Shown piece by piece: positions 19,831 through 26,432 of a DNA stretch of 34,796 nucleotides; positions within the stretch are counted from its first letter, which is position 1; the number at the start of each line of letters is the position of its first letter. Origin of the DNA: Rhodovulum sp. (GTDB lineage Bacteria > Pseudomonadota > Alphaproteobacteria > Rhodobacterales > Rhodobacteraceae); the NCBI GenBank assembly GCA_002706605.1, contig PALT01000028.1, positions 1 to 34,796 on the forward strand, in the 5' to 3' direction. The notes beneath the pieces are model-generated. The model worked only from the letters and a program-made list of their open reading frames with translations, did not search any database and had not been told where the DNA came from. The position numbers and the translations under genes are program-made.

Positions 19831-20592
19831 TTAGGCCGCCATCAGCTTTTCTTGGGCCTTGGGCGGGAGCGAGGCCACCATCTGTTCCTGAACATTACGC
19901 CCGCTTTCGCCACGGGAAATGTTGCGCAGACCCTCCAGTACCATCTCGCGGTAAATCACCTCATCCGCGGTATAGCCTTCGAGTTTGGTGATCATGGGGG
20001 CAAACAGAACGTTCGCGATGAACGCGCCATAAAGGGTCGTCAACAACGCAACCGCCATCGCGGGGCCAATCGCCTTGGGGTCGGCCATGTTGCCAAGCAT
20101 CTGCACCAGACCGATCAGCGTACCGATCATGCCCATCGCGGGGCCAATATCGACCCAGCCTTTCAAAACGCCCTGGCTGTCCTCGTGGCGCTTTTTCATC
20201 GATTTGATCTCTTGGGACATCTGCTTGACCAGCTTGGATTCATCCGCGCCGTCCACCAGCATCTGTAGACCCTTTTCAAAGAACTTGTCGGGGACCTCTT
20301 GGCCCTCAAGCGCCATCATCCCGTCCTTGCGGGCTGTGTTGGACAGTTCGACCATCCGTTCGATCAGGGCCTCGACGTTTTGCGGCTTGGGCATGAACAC
20401 CTTGGCCATTGCCTTAAAGCTGCCAAGGAACACGCCCATTGGCGCGGTGTACATCACCGCAAAGAAGGTGCCGCCGAACACGATCAGGATCGAAGGCACG
20501 TCGACAAACGGGCCAAGACCGCCCGCCGAAATCATCGCACCGATGATCATGCCGATCGCGCCGATAAATCCGATAAGCGAGGCGATATCCAT
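19831..20592 (-). CDS. motA: Stator protein MotA, PomA-like
   Basis: The 253-residue product has four membrane helices (about 3-22, 33-50, 147-168 and 178-200) and a large cytoplasmic loop with charged residues for the rotor contact (for example ERM near 78 and RKD at 89-91). The channel prolines are present in GPAMGMIGT (P151) and ADPKAIGP (P172). The length and sequence fit the PomA/MotA branch of the Fla1 type. It forms the ion channel with MotB. A sigma-54 promoter lies 35-52 bases upstream, and GGAG precedes the ATG. Confidence 0.96.
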   Translation of the reverse strand: MDIASLIGFIGAIGMIIGAMISAGGLGPFVDVPSILIVFGGTFFAVMYTAPMGVFLGSFKAMAKVFMPKPQNVEALIERMVELSNTARKDGMMALEGQEVPDKFFEKGLQMLVDGADESKLVKQMSQEIKSMKKRHEDSQGVLKGWVDIGPAMGMIGTLIGLVQMLGNMADPKAIGPAMAVALLTTLYGAFIANVLFAPMITKLEGYTADEVIYREMVLEGLRNISRGESGRNVQEQMVASLPPKAQEKLMAA

Positions 20593-20626
20593 TCCGCTTC
20601 TCCGCGTGTTGTTTCCCAGACCTCAC

Positions 20627-20644
20627 TGGCAAATTCCGTACCAA
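20627..20644 (-). promoter_or_regulatory. Sigma-54 promoter of motA-motB-fliD
   Basis: On the minus strand, TTGGTACGGAATTTGCCA has GG at 20642-20641 and GC at 20630-20629. The predicted start is near 20617, giving a leader of about 25 bases before motA. The GGAAT spacer is shared with the motF-like promoter. Confidence 0.85.
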
Positions 20645-20752
20645 GCGGGTTTGCGGGTCTCCCTACATGCAGCGTCGCGCGCGGGCGAAAGTTTAGGGAA
20701 AGGGGAAAATAATACGCCAACGCAACGTGCGGCAGCAGGCAGATTTCACGCG

Positions 20753-20762
20753 CATTATAATG
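20753..20762. promoter_or_regulatory. Palindrome CATTATAATG upstream of fliC
   Basis: A perfect 10-base palindrome that also contains TATAAT on the plus strand. No -35-like hexamer stands at the right distance, so it may be a protein site rather than a promoter. Confidence 0.3.
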
Positions 20763-20781
20763 TCACCCACGTCAGGGACGA

Positions 20782-20793
20782 AAATGCGCATTT
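20782..20793. promoter_or_regulatory. Palindrome AAATGCGCATTT upstream of fliC
   Basis: A perfect 12-base palindrome about 40 bases before the fliC -35-like element. It is a candidate operator. No known regulator is assigned. Confidence 0.35.
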
Positions 20794-20832
20794 CTGATAA
20801 AAACAAGAAAATGCAGGGGATTTCAGTTTTTT

Positions 20833-20862
20833 CTAAACAAAAATCGCGAACCCCCCGTTTCC
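20833..20862 (+). promoter_or_regulatory. Sigma-28-like promoter of fliC
   Basis: CTAAA (20833-20837), a 16-base spacer, then CCCGTTTCC (20854-20862). This resembles the FliA-type flagellin promoter (TAAA-N15-GCCGATAA) and the form I recall for Rhodobacter fliC. The match in the -10 part is partial. Confidence 0.6.
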
Positions 20863-20903
20863 AAAAATAGGCGCCCCCAAGCGCATCCCTGAAGGAGACG
20901 GCT

Positions 20904-22400
20904 ATGACCACCATTAACACCAATATTGGCGCGATCTCGGCACAGGCCAACATGAGCCGCGTCAACGACGAATTCAACAATGCCATGACCCGCCTGTCCT
21001 CGGGCCTGCGTATCAACGCAGCCAAGGACGACGCAGCCGGCATGGCGATCGCAGAAAAAATGACCGCACAGATCATGGGTCTGAACCAAGCGGTCCGTAA
21101 CGCAACCGACGGCAAGAACCTGGTGGACACCACCGAGGGCGCGCACGTCGAGGTGTCCTCGATGCTGCAGCGTCTGCGCGAACTTGCTGTTCAGTCTGCC
21201 AACGACACGAACACCTCGTCCGACCGGAACAACCTGTCGGCAGAAGGCAAGCAACTGATCCAGGAAATCAACCGTGTGGCCAAAGACACCACCTTCAACG
21301 GTATGAACATTCTGGACGGCTCGTTCTCGAACAAACAGTTCCAGATCGGTGCTGATGCGGGTCAGGTTCTGAACCTCGACGTCGAGAGCGCCGCCGCTAC
21401 CGACATCGGTGCACACACGATCAAATCGAACGTGTCGCTGGCTGCGGATGCAACCACGGCTGCAACCGACACCGGTATCACCGCAGGCACGACCCTGAAC
21501 ATCACCGGTTTCGCGGGGTCCGCAGAGATCACCACCACCGCCGGTATGTCGGCCAAGGAACTGGCAGACGAGATCAACGGTATCTCGGCCTCGACCGCGG
21601 TGCGTGCATCTGCCGTGACCAAGGCGAAACTGTCGGACTTCTCGGCAGCCTCGACCGTTACCTTTGAGGTCAACAATGTCTCGATCGGCACGGTCGCGAT
21701 TTCGGACACCAGCGACCTGCGCGGCATCGCAACGGCGATCAACAACCAGACCGGCCAGACCGGTGTGACCGCCACCATGGGCAATGACAACTCGGAAATC
21801 ATCCTGACGGATGCCTCGGGCAACGACATCAGCATCACCGGCTATGACACCGGCGTTGATGACACCACCATGGATGTGACGGTTCTGAACTCGGACGGCA
21901 CCGATGCAGGGTCGACCGTGGGCACCCACACCACCACCATGACCGATACGACCTCGGCCATCACCGACACCTTTGTTACCGGTCAGGTTGAACTGACCTC
22001 GACCAAGCTGTTCTCGGTTGGTGCAACCGACACCACCGCCGGCGAGAGCTTCTTTGAAGCGGCGGCAAACACCTCGGAACTGGAATCGGTTGCAGAGATC
22101 GACCTGTCCGACGCCGATAGCGCCGCCAAGGCCCTGACGGTTCTGGACGTCGCCCTGCAAAAGGTTAACCAAGCCCGTTCCGACCTCGGTGCTGTGTCCA
22201 ACCGTCTGGACAGTACGATCTCGAACCTGACGAACATCACCGTCAACGTCGAGGCCGCGCGTTCGGGGGTTATGGACGCCGACTTTGCCAAGGAATCGAC
22301 GGCTCTGGCCCGCGGTCAGATCCTGTCGCAGGCCGCAACGGCGATGCTGGCTCAGGCGAACTCGTCCCAGCAGAACGTCCTGTCGCTGCTGCGGGGCTGA
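20904..22400 (+). CDS. fliC: Flagellin FliC
   Basis: The 498-residue product has the conserved flagellin N-terminus (MTTINTNIGAISAQANMSRV, then RLSSGLRINAAKDDAAGMAI) and C-terminus (ARSGVMDADFAKESTALARG, then QILSQAATAMLAQANSSQQN). The surface-exposed middle (about residues 175-385) is Thr/Asp/Ala-rich and holds two flagellin-IN-like elements. FliC is exported through the flagellar channel and polymerises under the FliD cap. GAAGGAGA precedes the ATG, and a strong terminator follows, so it is a single-gene unit. Its wording is plainer and lower in GC than the neighbouring genes, as expected for a very highly expressed gene. Confidence 0.98.
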   Translation: MTTINTNIGAISAQANMSRVNDEFNNAMTRLSSGLRINAAKDDAAGMAIAEKMTAQIMGLNQAVRNATDGKNLVDTTEGAHVEVSSMLQRLRELAVQSANDTNTSSDRNNLSAEGKQLIQEINRVAKDTTFNGMNILDGSFSNKQFQIGADAGQVLNLDVESAAATDIGAHTIKSNVSLAADATTAATDTGITAGTTLNITGFAGSAEITTTAGMSAKELADEINGISASTAVRASAVTKAKLSDFSAASTVTFEVNNVSIGTVAISDTSDLRGIATAINNQTGQTGVTATMGNDNSEIILTDASGNDISITGYDTGVDDTTMDVTVLNSDGTDAGSTVGTHTTTMTDTTSAITDTFVTGQVELTSTKLFSVGATDTTAGESFFEAAANTSELESVAEIDLSDADSAAKALTVLDVALQKVNQARSDLGAVSNRLDSTISNLTNITVNVEAARSGVMDADFAKESTALARGQILSQAATAMLAQANSSQQNVLSLLRG

Positions 22401-22423
22401 CGGTTTCCCGACACGCAAAAATG

Positions 22424-22460
22424 GACCCGGCGCGCAATCGCCGGGTCTTTCTTATTTTTC
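22424..22460 (+). terminator. Intrinsic terminator after fliC
   Basis: GACCCGGCG (22424-22432), loop CGCAAT, CGCCGGGTC (22439-22447), then a T-rich tract TTTCTTATTTTTC. The nine paired bases are perfect. Confidence 0.95.
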
Positions 22461-22576
22461 AACGCATTAAAAGTTGGCCTTCGCGTCTTTTAGTAGGGGT
22501 ATTTCGCGTCAAATAGATTGTTTGAATGACGCCTAAAACCGGCGCACCTTTTGCAGTGTGTAACGGAGTGTAAACA

Positions 22577-23917
22577 GTGCAAATTCAAGCGTCCCAACAG
22601 ATCGGTCAGCGACAGAGCCTTGTCGTCACCGCCCAGTTGCAACAGGCGATTTTCCTGTTGCAGATGTCCAATACGGATCTCCAATCCTATATCGAAAGCG
22701 AAGCCGAAGAGAACCCGTTTCTTGAAATGAAACTGCGGGGTTCTGACGGTGAACGCCGCCGCGAATTGCCGTCCCTGCCGTCGGCCAAGGGGGGTGCGTC
22801 GGGCGATTTCGACTTTATCCAGATGCGCGCCGAGGCGCCCGAGAAATCCCTATTCGCCCATGTCTCGGCCCAGTTCGATCTGATGTTCACGGTCCCGCAG
22901 GATCGCGCCACGGCGGAACTGTTCCTTGAGGCGCTGGAACCCTCCGGCTGGCTGGGTGAGGATCTGGACCTGTTGGCGATGAAAACCGGGATGAGCGGCG
23001 ATGAGGCCGAGGCGTTTCTGGCCCGGGTTCAGGACATTGAACCGGCGGGTTTGTTCGCGCGCTCTTTGTCCGAATGTCTGCGCCTACAGGCCGCCGACAA
23101 GGGGTTCCTGACCCCGTTGTTTGCCGCGATCTTGGACAATCTGCCGATGCTGGCGGCGGCCGACCTCAAGGGTCTGTGCCGCGCCTGTGACTGTGACATG
23201 GATGCGCTGCGCGATCAGCTGCGCCTGATCCGCTGTCTGAACCCGAAACCGGGCACCAGCTTTGACGCCGACACGGTGAACCAGCGCGCGCCGGACCTGA
23301 TCGTCACGCGTGGCGAGGCGGGGTGGGTCGTCGACCTGAACCGCTCGACCCTGCCGTCGGTGATCGTGAATGAAGACAAGGCCGACGCCGTCAGCCACGC
23401 CAAGGACAGCGCCGAGTACGTCGGTGAGCGCCTGTCCGTGGCGCGTTGGTTGCGCCGCGCGGTCGAGCATCGCAATCAAACCACGCTGAAGGTCGGGGCG
23501 GAGATCGTCCGCCGCCAGTCCGAGTTTCTGGAACACGGGCCCTCGCGTATCAAACCGATGATCCTGAAAGACGTGGCTGAGGCCGTGGGCGTGCATGAAA
23601 GCACGGTCAGCCGCGTGACCTCGGGTCTGTTGATCACCACGCCGCAGGGGACGTTCCCGCTCAAGACGTTCTTTTCCGCCGCGCTCAGCAGCAATGACAG
23701 CGATGAGGCCGGATCGGCCGCCGCCGTGCGTCACCGCATTCAACAGCTGATCAAGGATGAGCCCGCCGATCGCCCCCTGAGCGACGATACGATCGCCAAG
23801 ATCATTTCGGATGAGGGCATCAATCTGGCGCGCCGCACCGTGGCGAAATATCGTGAGGCGTTGAAAATCCCGTCCTCGTTCCAACGCCGTCGCAACGCGG
23901 CCTTGGCCCTGCGCTAA
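22577..23917 (+). CDS. rpoN: RNA polymerase sigma-54 factor, flagellar copy
   Basis: The 446-residue product shows region I (RQSLVVTAQLQQAIFLLQMS, with SEAEENPFLE at 41-50), a short acidic region II, the core-binding region, an HTH near 330-350 (VAEAVGVHESTVSRVTSG) and the RpoN box ARRTVAKYRE at 418-427. It directs RNA polymerase to -24/-12 promoters and needs an enhancer-binding ATPase, one of which is encoded at 15753. Its place inside the flagellar cluster suggests the dedicated copy called RpoN2 in R. sphaeroides rather than the nitrogen-fixation copy. The start is GTG, with GGAG eight bases upstream. It lies 176 bases after fliC, beyond the fliC terminator. Confidence 0.95.
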   Translation: MQIQASQQIGQRQSLVVTAQLQQAIFLLQMSNTDLQSYIESEAEENPFLEMKLRGSDGERRRELPSLPSAKGGASGDFDFIQMRAEAPEKSLFAHVSAQFDLMFTVPQDRATAELFLEALEPSGWLGEDLDLLAMKTGMSGDEAEAFLARVQDIEPAGLFARSLSECLRLQAADKGFLTPLFAAILDNLPMLAAADLKGLCRACDCDMDALRDQLRLIRCLNPKPGTSFDADTVNQRAPDLIVTRGEAGWVVDLNRSTLPSVIVNEDKADAVSHAKDSAEYVGERLSVARWLRRAVEHRNQTTLKVGAEIVRRQSEFLEHGPSRIKPMILKDVAEAVGVHESTVSRVTSGLLITTPQGTFPLKTFFSAALSSNDSDEAGSAAAVRHRIQQLIKDEPADRPLSDDTIAKIISDEGINLARRTVAKYREALKIPSSFQRRRNAALALR

Positions 23918-23929
23918 TCCAACACTGAT

Positions 23930-23963
23930 CGGCAAAGAAAAAGGCCGGGGTTAACCCCCGGCC
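23930..23963 (-). terminator. Terminator of the motF-like operon containing its stop codon
   Basis: GGCCGGGG (23943-23950) pairs with CCCCGGCC (23956-23963) around a TTAAC loop. On the minus strand the hairpin is followed by TTTTTCTTTGCC. The TAA stop of the PDZ protein lies in the loop. It may also slow transcription from rpoN, but no T tract follows on the plus strand. Confidence 0.88.
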
Positions 23964-24706
23964 ATTGCTTTGTCCGGATCGTCCTGATCCGCCGCGTCCT
24001 CTCGGTAGAGGAACGCATAGGTCAGGTCCGGCTCCATCATCTCGCACACTTCGCGCGCGGCGATCTCGTTGGGGGCGGCGATGACGGCAAACGGCGTCAA
24101 CCCTTGGGCAATGCGGTCCGCACGGAACAACGCCCGCGAGGCGCGCCACACATAAAGCGACGTCACCGCATAAACGACCCCCGCCACCCACAGACCCACC
24201 GGCAAGGACAGCGCGACCAGCGCGACTTGTGTCGCAAGCGCCGACCACAGCCGCGTTTGGGCCAGCCACATGGGCGCGGCGATCAGGGCCATCATCGGCA
24301 CGGGTAGGGGTTGCAGGTCATAGACGGGACGGGTTTCGTCCGTCGATTTGAACAGTTCCCAATTGCACAGGGCCTTGGGGTTCAGACGCTTGTTCGGACG
24401 CTCGGCGGGCGGGGCGACATCGGCCCATTTGCCCAATTCATGCGTGTCGGTCAGAACGTCGAAATCCATCGCGCCGCGCCGGATGGTCAGCACGCAGAGC
24501 TTGCTGTGATCGCTCGGCAGGCGTTCGCGCAGGGTCTTGATCCCTTGGGTAAACGTCACACCGTTGATCGCCTGCAAAGTGTCACCCTTTTGCAGGCCCA
24601 GAGACGCGCCCGCAGGATTGACCTGTGCCAAGCTTAGGCCCGTCGCCATCAGACCCGACACACCGTCTGTTTCCGCTGCGGGTTGCTCGGTTGGTTTTTT
24701 GGCCAT
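23951..24706 (-). CDS. PDZ-domain membrane protein with DUF2628-like part
   Basis: The 251-residue product has a PDZ-like domain at about 16-85 (GLSLAQVNPAGASLGLQKGD, then TLQAINGV). A linker with CNWELFKS follows at 114-121, then hydrophobic segments at about 135-152 and 155-188. A C-terminal segment (RIAQGLTPFAVIAAPNEIAA) resembles the tail of DUF2628 proteins. There is no signal peptide, so the PDZ part is probably cytoplasmic. The gene follows the motF-like gene by 15 bases on the same strand and shares its sigma-54 promoter and terminator, pointing to a flagellar role. The exact function is unknown. PDZ proteins often bind C-terminal peptides, so it may recruit a motor or polar protein, which is inference. 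Confidence 0.7.
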   Translation of the reverse strand: MAKKPTEQPAAETDGVSGLMATGLSLAQVNPAGASLGLQKGDTLQAINGVTFTQGIKTLRERLPSDHSKLCVLTIRRGAMDFDVLTDTHELGKWADVAPPAERPNKRLNPKALCNWELFKSTDETRPVYDLQPLPVPMMALIAAPMWLAQTRLWSALATQVALVALSLPVGLWVAGVVYAVTSLYVWRASRALFRADRIAQGLTPFAVIAAPNEIAAREVCEMMEPDLTYAFLYREDAADQDDPDKAMAGG

Positions 24707-24721
24707 GTCTGCGCCCTTTCC

Positions 24722-25480
24722 TCAGGGATAGCTGAACGGGTTGGGTTTGGGTTTCGGCGCGGTGGTGCGCCGCGTGCTCGTTTTGGTTTTTTTCGTAGTC
24801 GTGGTGGCGGGTTTGGACATGGTCGGCGCCGGTTTCGCGGGGGCGGGGGCCATGGTTTTCGCCATTTCAGGGATCATCTTGGCCATGGTCGCCATTTCGG
24901 TCGCCAGCATCTTGGAGATCGCCAGTTGCAGGTCCGACATCGCCAGTTGCACGTTCTCCAGCATACCGCCCGCGACCTCATCCATATGCATCTTGATGGC
25001 GGTGGCCATCTGGGGCTGCATCTGGCCGGCCTTGTCGGTCAGCATCTCTATCTGTGTCGCCATATCGGTTTCAAAGGCGGTCATGCGTTCGTCCATCTGG
25101 GCGGCGGCCATGCTCTGGGCGTCGCTGTTTTCCATATAGGCCATGACGATCTTGTCGACCTCGCCCACCGCGCCGTTCAGGTCCTGCACCGAGGTCGAGA
25201 ACATCGTCAGCGCCTCAAGCTGGGTGTCATTGGCGGCCTGCATGTCGCCAAGGGTCTGGAAATAGACCAAGGCGCCAAAGGTCACCGCCGTTGCCACCGC
25301 CGCGAACCCGCCAAGGGCGATGATCACCAGATTTTTGCGGGTGCGTTCCAGACGGGTGGCGGCGCGTTCATATTCGCCTTTCATCTGGCTGATCTCGGCG
25401 GCCACGTCATTTGCGGCCTCGGCGGCCTCTATGGCCAGGCGAATGCTGTCTTCAAGACTTTGCGGGGTGCCGGTGCTCAT
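24722..25480 (-). CDS. motF: MotF-like bitopic motor protein
   Basis: The 252-residue product has an N-terminal cytoplasmic helical part (1-48), one membrane helix at about 51-73 and a periplasmic part rich in Ala, Met and Gln that looks like coiled coil (about 80-200). The tail is Pro/Lys/Thr-rich and basic, ending in NPFSYP. A bitopic protein of about this size, MotF, is essential for Fla1 rotation in R. sphaeroides and, as I recall, sits next to rpoN2. The topology, size and position agree here. The sequence identity itself was not tested. The ATG at 25480, preceded by GAGGAG, is chosen over 25546, which lies upstream of the predicted sigma-54 start. A generic coiled-coil membrane protein is the alternative. 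Confidence 0.6.
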   Translation of the reverse strand: MSTGTPQSLEDSIRLAIEAAEAANDVAAEISQMKGEYERAATRLERTRKNLVIIALGGFAAVATAVTFGALVYFQTLGDMQAANDTQLEALTMFSTSVQDLNGAVGEVDKIVMAYMENSDAQSMAAAQMDERMTAFETDMATQIEMLTDKAGQMQPQMATAIKMHMDEVAGGMLENVQLAMSDLQLAISKMLATEMATMAKMIPEMAKTMAPAPAKPAPTMSKPATTTTKKTKTSTRRTTAPKPKPNPFSYP

Positions 25481-25520
25481 CGGGGGCTCCTCTTGCGGCA
25501 GGCTTTTGCGAGTAGACCTG

Positions 25521-25538
25521 TGCAGATTCCGTGCCATC
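25521..25538 (-). promoter_or_regulatory. Sigma-54 promoter of the motF-like operon
   Basis: On the minus strand, ATGGCACGGAATCTGCAC has GG at 25536-25535 and GC at 25524-25523. The predicted start is near 25511, about 30 bases before the ATG at 25480. The -12 part has CTGC rather than TTGC. Confidence 0.8.
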
Positions 25539-25663
25539 CTGCCCATTTGGGTGGGGGTATCTGACCGGTTGCGCGCCTAAAACTCTGGGCTTTTGGGCCG
25601 TTGCAAATTTTGTCGGGACCGCGTGTCCGACTGCCTAAATTATTTCGCCAGAGGACCCCGAGA

Positions 25664-26185
25664 ATGGCCGCAGACATCGAAACGGAAAGCCCGATCAAAC
25701 CCTTTGCCAAGCTGGTGCTCGGCGACAGTTCTTACGAGGTCGCCGAGGGTGCGAATGACGAAGAATTGCTATACCGTCCGACCGGCACGCCGTTGTGGAA
25801 CCGCCTGAAATCGCCGCGCAGCCGTGGCTGGCAAAAGGCGACGGCGGAAATTCTGGTCAGCACCCGCGATGCCCTGCGCGACTATGTGCGGATGCACCTG
25901 ATCCGTTTGTCTGGTGAACCGGGTGGGTCGGGCCCGTTTGAATACGACCTGTTCGGGTTCCGCTGGTCCTATCGCGAAGTGGCCGATGCAGTGCACCTGA
26001 AACTGCCCGAGAGCGATTGGGCCGCTGTGCGCCTTAGTGAACAGGACCCGCCCCTGACGGGCCGTGAACGCGCGATTGACGCCCTGATTGAGGGGCACCC
26101 CGAATTGCACGCGCGCTTTGCCCCTGATGTTGAGGCATGGGCGCTCCGGATTTCGGCGGGCGTGCAGGTTCAGCCGGTTTTCTAA
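25664..26185 (+). CDS. Uncharacterised protein between flagellar operons
   Basis: The 173-residue product is soluble-looking with no signal peptide or membrane helix. I do not recognise it. The first 35 residues are acidic and low in order. A central basic patch (WNRLKSPRSRGWQKAT, about 45-60) is followed by a helical segment and an aromatic cluster (FEYDLFGFRWSYREVADAVH near 92-112). The ATG at 25664 with GAGGACC upstream is preferred over the in-frame 25601 start. It is a lone plus-strand gene, divergent from the motF-like operon and convergent with the flhB operon. Its place in the cluster suggests a flagellar link, but the sequence does not show one. A hairpin terminator follows. Confidence 0.7.
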   Translation: MAADIETESPIKPFAKLVLGDSSYEVAEGANDEELLYRPTGTPLWNRLKSPRSRGWQKATAEILVSTRDALRDYVRMHLIRLSGEPGGSGPFEYDLFGFRWSYREVADAVHLKLPESDWAAVRLSEQDPPLTGRERAIDALIEGHPELHARFAPDVEAWALRISAGVQVQPVF

Positions 26186-26192
26186 ACCACCC

Positions 26193-26432
26193 CTAATCCT
26201 TTGGTGCGCGCCGGGTCCTGTCGGGTCCGGCGCGTTTCTTTTCGATCCAGTTGCCGATCTGGAACCGGAACGCGGCCAACAGGCAACTGATCGCTGCCCC
26301 GATCAACAGGACACGGTTCATCGGTCCGCCCTCATAGATCGACACCTCGCCCCACAGCCACATCGAGACCCCGAAAAACGTGACCGAAGAGATCATTTCG
26401 CCGCGGCTCTGGCGGCGTTTGCGGTTGCTCAT
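26193..26432 (-). CDS. Small membrane protein downstream of flhB
   Basis: The 79-residue product has a basic N-terminus (SNRKRRQSRGE) and two hydrophobic stretches at about 13-32 and 40-58, then a basic tail. Its ATG overlaps the flhB stop (ATGA), so it is translationally coupled and the last gene of the export-gate operon. I do not recognise the family, and the function is unknown. The 3' end of the gene overlaps a hairpin that serves the convergent plus-strand gene, which may constrain its last codons. Confidence 0.75.
   Translation of the reverse strand: MSNRKRRQSRGEMISSVTFFGVSMWLWGEVSIYEGGPMNRVLLIGAAISCLLAAFRFQIGNWIEKKRAGPDRTRRAPKD
26207..26240 (+). terminator. Terminator of the 25664 gene, inside a coding end
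   Basis: CGCGCCGG (26207-26214) pairs with CCGGCGCG (26227-26234). The stem extends inward through GTCC/GGGT wobble pairs around a TGTC loop, and TTTCTTTTC follows. The hairpin lies within the last codons of the minus-strand small membrane protein. Confidence 0.8.

Larger units (their letters stand above)
20593..20903. other. Divergent motA-fliC intergenic region
   Basis: This 311-base gap holds no gene. Leftward it carries the motA sigma-54 promoter (20627-20644). Rightward it carries a sigma-28-like fliC promoter (20833-20862) and the GAAGGAGA ribosome site of fliC. The middle is AT-richer than its surroundings and contains two palindromes (20753-20762 and 20782-20793). Confidence 0.85.

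Noticed and set aside
20823-22418. 531-residue minus-strand frame opposite fliC
   Set aside because: Flagellin is certain on the plus strand; the frame also crosses the fliC terminator-side and promoter regions and looks like an antisense shadow.
22539-22556. Sigma-54-like site CCGGCGCACCTTTTGCAG before rpoN
   Set aside because: The spacing is right, but the -24 part lacks the T of TGGC, and the predicted start near 22566 would cut into the GGAG ribosome site.
24741-25564. Plus-strand frames opposite the motF-like gene
   Set aside because: They are shadows; the minus-strand gene has a promoter, ribosome site, membrane helix and operon partner.
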